Of a DNA stretch of 11,425 bases, positions 6,566-11,425 are shown piece after piece (within the stretch, counting starts at the first letter, position 1; the number at the start of each line of letters is the position of its first letter). The translations under genes and the position numbers were made by a program. The DNA comes from Pseudomonadota bacterium (GTDB taxonomy: Bacteria > Pseudomonadota > Gammaproteobacteria > Pseudomonadales > Azotimanducaceae), in NCBI GenBank assembly GCA_027622495.1, contig JAQBYL010000101.1, positions 1 through 11,425 on the forward strand, read 5' to 3'. The notes below the pieces were generated by a model. It did not search any database. It saw only the letters and a program-made list of their open reading frames with translations, and was not told where the DNA came from.

Positions 6566-8224
6566 ATGACCCGATATATATTCGTCACCGGCGGTGTGGT
6601 GTCCTCTCTTGGCAAAGGCATTATTACCGCGTCTCTTGCTGCCGTGCTTGAAGCGCGCAGCCTCAAAGTAAACGTTCTGAAGATGGATCCGTATATCAAC
6701 GTTGATCCGGGCACCATGAGTCCGTTTCAGCACGGCGAAGTCTTCGTGACTGCAGACGGGGCCGAGACCGATCTGGATCTTGGCTACTACGAACGTTTTT
6801 CACACATTCAGATGAGGAAGGCCAACAATTTCACCACCGGCAGCGTGTATGCCGAGGTGATCAGGCGTGAGCGGCGCGGTGATTATCTGGGTGCCACGGT
6901 TCAGGTGATACCGCACATCACTGATGAAATCAAACGGCGGATCAGGTTGGTCGGCGAAGGGTTTGACGTGGTGATCGTAGAGATCGGTGGCACCGTGGGC
7001 GACATCGAATCACAACCGTTCCTCGAAGCCGCCCGGCAGCTGCGTCTTGAAGTTGGCTCGCAACGCACATTGTTCATTCACCTCACCTATGTGCCTTATC
7101 TGGCCAAAGCAGGTGAGATCAAAACCAAGCCAACCCAGCACTCGGTTAAGGAACTGCGATCCATCGGGCTGCAGCCGGACATTCTGGTTTGCCGCTCCGA
7201 GGCAGAACTTTCGAGCTCGGCGATCGGTAAAATCTCACTGTTCACGAGCGTAGAAGAGCGGGCTGTTCTGTCGATCTACGACGCCCGGACCATCTACAGC
7301 GTTCCACAGATGCTGCACGACCAGGGCGTTGATGAGTTTGTTGTAGAAAAGTTCGGGCTCGAAGATTGCCCACCGGCTGATCTGTGTGAGTGGCGCGACG
7401 TTGTGAATGCGCAGATGAATCCCGAACAGAGTGTATCGATCGCCATCGTCGGTAAATATCTGGATTTGCGCGATGCCTACAAATCCCTGATCGAAGCGAT
7501 TACCCACGCCGGTATCAAAACCCGGACCAGCGTAGACATCAAATATCTCGATGCCGAAGATCTGGAAAAATTCGGCACCGATGCGCTGGCAGACGTAAGC
7601 GCGATCCTGGTGCCCGGCGGGTTCGGCTCGCGAGGGTTCGAAGGCAAAATCATTGCAGCGCGCTACGCCCGTGAGAATGAGGTTCCTTATCTGGGGATCT
7701 GCTACGGTCTGCACGCAGCCGTGGTCGACTATTCCCGACATGTGCTCGGCTTGAGCAATGCCAATACCACCGAGATCGACGTGTCGACCGATACGCCGGT
7801 GATCGCAATGATTACCGAATGGCGCGACGAATCGGGCCAGATCATACACCGCTCCGGCAACGACGATCTGGGGGGCACCATGCGTCTGGGCGAACAGGTC
7901 TGTGTGCTCAATCAGGGCAGTCGGGTTGAGCGGACTTACCAGAAGGGCGTGGTGCGCGAACGACACCGCCATCGCTACGAGGTGAACAATCTGTACGTCC
8001 CTGATATGGAAAAGGCCGGAATGATGGTGGCAGGTCGATCTGAAGATGGTGAGCTGGTCGAGATGATTGAACTGCCGGATCATCCCTGGTTCATTGCTTC
8101 GCAGTTTCATCCGGAGTTCACATCGTCACCCCGCAATGGCCATCCGCTGTTTATTGGTTTTGTCACTGCTGCCCTTGAACTGGCCAATCGGGAGCCCATG
8201 CTCAAAGGCGCGCAGAACACCTGA
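6566..8224 (+). CDS. pyrG: CTP synthase
   Basis: PyrG makes CTP from UTP with ATP and glutamine, and is allosterically activated by GTP. At 552 residues (E. coli 545) it has the N-terminal amidoligase domain with the P-loop GGVVSSLGKG (K17), Mg ligands D71 and E139 and the KMDPYINVDPGTMSPFQHGEV segment, and a C-terminal class I glutaminase domain with the triad C379, H515 and E517, the same numbers as in E. coli. The nucleophile motif, normally GIC-L-G-M-Q, reads GICYGLH: the near-invariant glutamine at 383 is histidine. With the triad intact I expect glutamine-dependent activity, but the change sits in the glutamine pocket. The start is supported by the family N-terminus (YIFVTGG) and the ribosome site at 6554-6560. 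Expression is probably set by the upstream leader hairpin. kdsA, often between pyrG and eno, is absent; eno follows after 33 bases. Confidence 0.98.
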   Translation: MTRYIFVTGGVVSSLGKGIITASLAAVLEARSLKVNVLKMDPYINVDPGTMSPFQHGEVFVTADGAETDLDLGYYERFSHIQMRKANNFTTGSVYAEVIRRERRGDYLGATVQVIPHITDEIKRRIRLVGEGFDVVIVEIGGTVGDIESQPFLEAARQLRLEVGSQRTLFIHLTYVPYLAKAGEIKTKPTQHSVKELRSIGLQPDILVCRSEAELSSSAIGKISLFTSVEERAVLSIYDARTIYSVPQMLHDQGVDEFVVEKFGLEDCPPADLCEWRDVVNAQMNPEQSVSIAIVGKYLDLRDAYKSLIEAITHAGIKTRTSVDIKYLDAEDLEKFGTDALADVSAILVPGGFGSRGFEGKIIAARYARENEVPYLGICYGLHAAVVDYSRHVLGLSNANTTEIDVSTDTPVIAMITEWRDESGQIIHRSGNDDLGGTMRLGEQVCVLNQGSRVERTYQKGVVRERHRHRYEVNNLYVPDMEKAGMMVAGRSEDGELVEMIELPDHPWFIASQFHPEFTSSPRNGHPLFIGFVTAALELANREPMLKGAQNT

Positions 8225-8257
8225 ATCTGATTACCTGACGTTGAGAGACCTTAGCCC

Positions 8258-9547
8258 ATGAGCAAGATTGCTGTCGTCAAAGCGCGAGAGATACTCGATT
8301 CCCGTGGCAACCCGACCATCGAAGCGGACGTGATCACCGTAGATGGTTTCATGGGCAGAGCGGCGGTGCCCTCGGGTGCGTCTACCGGATCACGCGAAGC
8401 GCTTGAGCTGCGAGATGAAGAACCGAACAGATACCTTGGCAAAGGGGTCAGACGCGGGGTTGATCTGATCAACGGATCGATCAACGAAGCGGTGCATGAT
8501 CTCGAAGCAGAAGACCAGCGCAAGCTCGATGCCAGATTGTGCGATCTCGACGGCAGCGACAACAAATCTAACCTCGGCGCCAACACCACGCTCGCGGTTT
8601 CGCTGGCAGCGGCCAAGGCTGCCGCACAGGGTGCTGGCCAGCCTCTGTATCAGCATATCGCCGCGTTGATGGGCATGACCCAGATGCGCATGCCAGTGCC
8701 GATGATGAATATTCTCAATGGCGGCGAACATGCCGACAACAATGTCGACATACAGGAATTCATGATTCAGCCCATATCGATGTTGAGCTTTTCTGAAGCT
8801 CTGCGCTGTGGTGTTGAAATATTTCATGGTCTGAAGGCGGTGCTCAAGGAGCGTGGGCTGTCAACTACCGTGGGTGATGAGGGTGGTTTTGCACCAAACC
8901 TTGAATCCAATGCACAGGCGCTTGAGTTGATCGATCTTGGGGTTGCGCGCGCAGGCTATGAACTGGGCAAGGACGTTGGTCTGGCGCTAGATTGTGCGGC
9001 ATCTGAATTTTATCGCGACGGTGCGTACCGCTTGACTGGCGAAGGCAGTGTGTTCACCAGCGCGGAATTCGTCGACTATCTGGCCAATCTTGTGGGCACC
9101 TATCCGATCATGTCGATCGAGGATGGCCTGGACGAAAATGACTGGGACGGCTGGCGTCTTCTCACCGACAGACTCGGCAAAAAGATCCAGCTTGTTGGTG
9201 ACGACTTGTTTGTGACCAACACCAGCATCCTGTCGGACGGTATCGAAAAAGGCATTGCCAACTCGATTCTGATCAAACTGAATCAGATCGGCACGCTGTC
9301 GGAGACGTTGGATGCCATCGCCATGGCGCACGATGCTGGCTACACAACCGTGATATCTCACCGATCTGGCGAAACCGAAGACACGACGATTGCCGATCTT
9401 GCGGTTGGAACCGGCGCTGGTCAGATCAAAACCGGCAGCCTCTGCCGGTCTGATCGGGTGGCAAAGTACAACCAGCTGCTTCGCATTGAAGAAATGCTGG
9501 GTAGCGATGCGGCTTATCTCGGCCGTGCTGAGCTGGTCCGCCCCTGA
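8258..9547 (+). CDS. eno: Enolase
   Basis: Enolase interconverts 2-phosphoglycerate and phosphoenolpyruvate in glycolysis and gluconeogenesis; in many gammaproteobacteria it is also part of the RNase E degradosome. The 429-residue product (E. coli 432) has the SGASTG loop, GDEGGFAPN with the catalytic E208, the metal ligand segments ALDCAASEF, SIEDGLDENDW and VGDDLFVTN, the catalytic K340 in ILIKLNQIGT, and the C-terminal SHRSGETEDTTIADLAVG followed by GQIKTGSLCRSDR, where relatives mostly have SM-S or SL-S. The start is set by the conserved MSKIAVVKAREILDSRGNPT; a weak GAGAG lies 10 bases upstream, in a 33-base spacer after pyrG that shows no terminator or promoter. The stop shares one base with the ftsB start (TGATG). 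A strong hairpin lies within the 3' coding part (9424-9455). Confidence 0.98.
   Translation: MSKIAVVKAREILDSRGNPTIEADVITVDGFMGRAAVPSGASTGSREALELRDEEPNRYLGKGVRRGVDLINGSINEAVHDLEAEDQRKLDARLCDLDGSDNKSNLGANTTLAVSLAAAKAAAQGAGQPLYQHIAALMGMTQMRMPVPMMNILNGGEHADNNVDIQEFMIQPISMLSFSEALRCGVEIFHGLKAVLKERGLSTTVGDEGGFAPNLESNAQALELIDLGVARAGYELGKDVGLALDCAASEFYRDGAYRLTGEGSVFTSAEFVDYLANLVGTYPIMSIEDGLDENDWDGWRLLTDRLGKKIQLVGDDLFVTNTSILSDGIEKGIANSILIKLNQIGTLSETLDAIAMAHDAGYTTVISHRSGETEDTTIADLAVGTGAGQIKTGSLCRSDRVAKYNQLLRIEEMLGSDAAYLGRAELVRP
9424..9455 (+). repeat. Stable hairpin inside the 3' coding part of eno
   Basis: ACCGGCAG (9431-9438) is perfectly complementary to CTGCCGGT (9442-9449) with a CCT loop. GATCA (9424-9428) pairs with TGATC (9451-9455) beyond a small AA/C internal loop, giving 13 pairs in 32 bases. 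It lies over codons for the conserved GQIKTGSxxRSDR segment, about 90 bases before the stop, so part of the pairing may be a by-product of protein constraint. A role in pausing or mRNA stability is speculative. Confidence 0.5.
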
Positions 9548-9825
9548 TGAAAACCGGCGTTGTGCTGCTCTTCACCATACTGGTGTGCCTGCAGTACAAA
9601 CTGTGGTTGTCAGACGTTGGTATCTTCACCGGTCAACGGCTGGAGCAGCAGCTGGAGCAGCACAGGATCCGTGTGGACATGACCCAACAGCGGAACCGAC
9701 TTCTGAGGACCGAGGTGATGGCCCTGAAGAATGGCCTTGAAGCGGTAGAAGCCAGAGCCAGAACCGACCTCGGGATGATCAAGGAAGGCGAAGTTTTCTA
9801 CCTGGTTCCGGATGATCGATTGTGA
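9547..9825 (+). CDS. ftsB: Cell division protein FtsB
   Basis: FtsB is a small bitopic inner-membrane protein that joins FtsL and FtsQ in the divisome and helps activate septal peptidoglycan synthesis. The 92-residue product (E. coli 103) has a very short cytoplasmic N-terminus, one membrane segment at about residues 4-19 (VVLLFTILVCLQY), the L-W-x motif directly after it, a coiled coil from about 28 to 64, and the family C-terminal signature ALKNGLEAVEARAR-DLGMIK-GE-FY. The tail after the LVPD segment is shorter than in E. coli. ATG 9547 overlaps the eno stop by one base and no clear ribosome site is seen, so translation is probably coupled to eno. The stop overlaps the truD GTG by 4 bases. 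ispD and ispF, usually between ftsB and truD, are absent. Confidence 0.95.
   Translation: MKTGVVLLFTILVCLQYKLWLSDVGIFTGQRLEQQLEQHRIRVDMTQQRNRLLRTEVMALKNGLEAVEARARTDLGMIKEGEVFYLVPDDRL
9640..9662 (+). repeat. Short in-frame tandem repeat in ftsB
   Basis: An 11-base unit, CTGGAGCAGCA, occurs twice at a 12-base period and encodes L-E-Q-Q-L-E-Q-H (residues 32-39) at the start of the coiled coil. It looks like a four-codon duplication. It shifts heptad phase by four residues, which coiled coils tolerate. It is a minor feature with no suggested function. Confidence 0.6.
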
Positions 9826-10760
9826 ACTTACCCGAATGGTCGATGGCCGGTGCTGCCGGGTCTCAGCCGATCCTGGCTGATTTCAAAACCCAACCCGAAG
9901 ACTTTGTTGTGAACGAGGTGTTTGCGGAACCCTGGAGCGGGGCGGGTGAACACCTGATGCTCAGAATAGTGAAACGCGACATCACGACCGCTGCAGTCGC
10001 CCGGCAGCTGGAAGCGCACTACGGTGTAGGCGGTGTGGCGATCGGGTTTGCCGGTCAGAAAGACCGGCGTGGCGTGTGCACCCAGTGGTTCAGTATTCAT
10101 ACGGTCGAGGATCAGCCGCCGGCCGCACTGGAGAAAGCTCAAACACTGCAGATTGATCGACATCGCAGCAAGCTGCGCCGCGGCAGCCATGCGTGCAATC
10201 AATTCGATATCCGGTTGCGCTGCGTTTCCGATGTTCAGGCACTGACTGCGCGGTTGAAGCAGGTGGCATGCGGTGGTGCACCTAACTATTTTGGTGAACA
10301 GCGTTTTGGTGGTGACAACCTCGCGCGGGCCAGCGCCTGGCTTGGCACAAGGAAGCGTCTGTCGCCGTTCACCAGAGGTCTGTATCTGTCGACGCTGCGC
10401 AGTTTTCTGTTTAACGAAGTGTTGAGTGCCCGCATAGCAGCCGCTAACTGGGCCGAAGCGATCGACGGCGATGTGTGTGAAAACGATGTGTCAACCGGTC
10501 CGCTGTGGGGTCGCGGTCGGTCCGCAACCGCGGGTGCGGCGCTTGCGATTGAACGCCAAGCACTCGAGCCGCATTTTCAGATGTGCCACGATCTTGAATA
10601 CGCCGGGGTTTCGCAGGCAAGACGAGCGTTCAAACTGCAACCGGGCAATCTCAGTTGGGAGAGTGACGGAGCCGATCTCATCATCCGCTGCGATCTGGTG
10701 CCCGGCAGTTACATGACGTCTTTGTTGCGTGAAACCTGCTCGGTGCGGGCTGCCCGTTAA
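9822..10760 (+). CDS. truD: tRNA pseudouridine(13) synthase TruD
   Basis: TruD converts U13 in the D arm of tRNA-Glu to pseudouridine. I place the start at GTG 9822, overlapping the ftsB stop as GTGA, because residues before the first ATG (9843) still resemble the family N-terminus and the joint is typical of coupled genes. The 312-residue product has PEDFVVNEV, the catalytic D81 in FAGQKDRRG, the substrate-stacking N126 and F128 in NQF, PNYFGEQRFG at 154-163 and the C-terminal PGSYMTSLLRE. It is about 37 residues shorter than the E. coli enzyme (349), mostly in the inserted TRUD domain between the PNYFG motif and the C-terminal catalytic strands; all catalytic motifs remain. The stop shares one base with the pcm start (TAATG). 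surE, which commonly follows, is absent. Confidence 0.95.
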   Translation: MNLPEWSMAGAAGSQPILADFKTQPEDFVVNEVFAEPWSGAGEHLMLRIVKRDITTAAVARQLEAHYGVGGVAIGFAGQKDRRGVCTQWFSIHTVEDQPPAALEKAQTLQIDRHRSKLRRGSHACNQFDIRLRCVSDVQALTARLKQVACGGAPNYFGEQRFGGDNLARASAWLGTRKRLSPFTRGLYLSTLRSFLFNEVLSARIAAANWAEAIDGDVCENDVSTGPLWGRGRSATAGAALAIERQALEPHFQMCHDLEYAGVSQARRAFKLQPGNLSWESDGADLIIRCDLVPGSYMTSLLRETCSVRAAR

Positions 10761-11425
10761 TGGCTCGATTTGACCTGACCGGTATCGGCATGACGTCCCA
10801 GCGAACCCGTGACCGGTTGGTCGGCAGACTTCGCGAGCGCGGAATTGTGAACGAAGATGTGCTGCACGCCATCGCATCAACCCCCAGGCACATATTCATC
10901 GATGAAGCACTGGCCCATCGGGCTTATGAAGATACAGCGCTCCCCATCGGCCACGGTCAGACCATCTCGCAGCCCTTTGTGGTGGCGCTCATGACCCAGG
11001 TGCTGCTGGATCGACCGAGAGCCCGGGTGCTTGAACTGGGTACCGGTTCCGGCTACCAGACGGCCATCCTTGCGTCGCTTTGCGAGCGCGTCTTCACCAT
11101 CGAGCGGGTTGAACCGTTGATCAGCCGGGCGGAAGCTCGCCTTCGTGCCATGAGTATCAAAAACGTCACCATGCGCCATGCCGACGGGTTTGATGGCTGG
11201 CCGCGGACGACTGCCTTCGACGGCATCATGGTCACGGCTGCGCCCAGAACGGTGCCCGAGACTCTGTTGGAACAATTGGCTGTCGGTGGGCGCATGGTTC
11301 TGCCTGTCGGGGATGGTGGGGTTCAGGAACTGCGGGTGATCGATCGGGGAGAAGAAGGCTTCTCAGAACGGGTGGTGGATCATGTGCGGTTTGTGCCATT
11401 GCTCAAGGGAGTACGCACCCATTGA
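10760..11425 (+). CDS. pcm: Protein-L-isoaspartate O-methyltransferase
   Basis: Pcm uses S-adenosylmethionine to methylate isoaspartyl residues formed by ageing of Asn and Asp, starting their repair; it is cytoplasmic. The 221-residue product has the substrate-site motif GQTISQP (active-site S70), SAM motif I VLELGTGSGYQTA (from residue 90), the post-motif FDGIMVTAAP, PVGDG and the C-terminal VRFVPLLKG. The ATG at 10760 overlaps the truD stop by one base. A second ATG at 10790 would give 211 residues and the short N-terminus (MTSQRTR) as I recall it for Pseudomonas. I prefer 10760 because the junction is tight and the GIGMTSQRTR form is known among relatives, but the choice is open. The stop codon is complete and ends the window, so what follows (often nlpD and rpoS, or tolC-type genes) is not visible. 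Confidence 0.95.
   Translation: MARFDLTGIGMTSQRTRDRLVGRLRERGIVNEDVLHAIASTPRHIFIDEALAHRAYEDTALPIGHGQTISQPFVVALMTQVLLDRPRARVLELGTGSGYQTAILASLCERVFTIERVEPLISRAEARLRAMSIKNVTMRHADGFDGWPRTTAFDGIMVTAAPRTVPETLLEQLAVGGRMVLPVGDGGVQELRVIDRGEEGFSERVVDHVRFVPLLKGVRTH

Noticed and set aside
7235..8110. Minus-strand open frame (291 codons) opposite pyrG
   Set aside because: It lies antisense to conserved CTP synthase domains, with no recognisable product.
9822..9845. truD starting at ATG 9843 instead of GTG 9822
   Set aside because: Residues before the ATG resemble the family N-terminus and GTG overlaps the ftsB stop as GTGA, a common coupled joint.
1..11425. Mobile element, CRISPR, phage or other new accessory system
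   Set aside because: All nine coding regions are conserved housekeeping genes on one strand with even composition, and no repeat array, transposase or att-like duplication is visible.

Overview
The window is a single-strand (+) run of housekeeping genes from a gammaproteobacterium. The order lpxB - rnhB - dnaE - tilS - pyrG - eno - ftsB - truD - pcm is the backbone of the chromosomal lpxA/lpxB-to-pcm cluster known from Pseudomonas, Xanthomonas and, split in two, Escherichia coli. The protein sequences are clearly of gammaproteobacterial type. Base composition looks mid-50s % GC and even throughout. I see no sign of a mobile element, prophage, CRISPR array, rRNA or tRNA. The order within the class cannot be fixed from the sequence alone.

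Layout. Positions 1-6393 hold a tightly overlapping block: lpxB (lipid A disaccharide synthase, 5' end cut off by the window), rnhB (RNase HII), dnaE (DNA polymerase III alpha) and tilS (tRNA-Ile lysidine synthetase). Consecutive genes overlap by 14, 8 and 8 bases. The only real intergenic gap is 6394-6565. It begins with the 3' arm of a long inverted repeat spanning the tilS stop codon, and continues with a probable promoter and a hairpin that covers the pyrG ribosome binding site. Positions 6566-11425 hold a second block: pyrG (CTP synthase), eno (enolase), ftsB (divisome protein), truD (tRNA pseudouridine synthase) and pcm (protein isoaspartyl methyltransferase). Apart from a 33-base pyrG-eno spacer these are joined by overlaps of 1, 4 and 1 bases. 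The last base of the window is the last base of the pcm stop codon.

The genes serve envelope lipid synthesis, replication and repair, tRNA modification, nucleotide supply, glycolysis, division and protein repair. They are linked by conserved order rather than by one pathway. Compared with relatives, five genes usually interspersed here are absent: accA (dnaE/tilS), kdsA (pyrG/eno), ispD and ispF (ftsB/truD) and surE (truD/pcm). What remains is unusually compact.

The main candidate for something undescribed is the pyrG leader. A predicted start site in a C run coincides with the first base of a perfect 8-bp inverted repeat whose other arm contains the pyrG Shine-Dalgarno-like sequence. This is the architecture of the CTP-sensing start-site switch known from enterobacterial pyrC and pyrD, here on the gene for the enzyme that makes CTP. 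Second is a cloverleaf-like RNA fold closed by a 16-bp stem across the tilS stop codon. Several enzymes also carry substitutions in near-invariant motifs (LpxB, TilS, PyrG, the DnaE clamp-binding peptide). I found no clearly novel multigene system.
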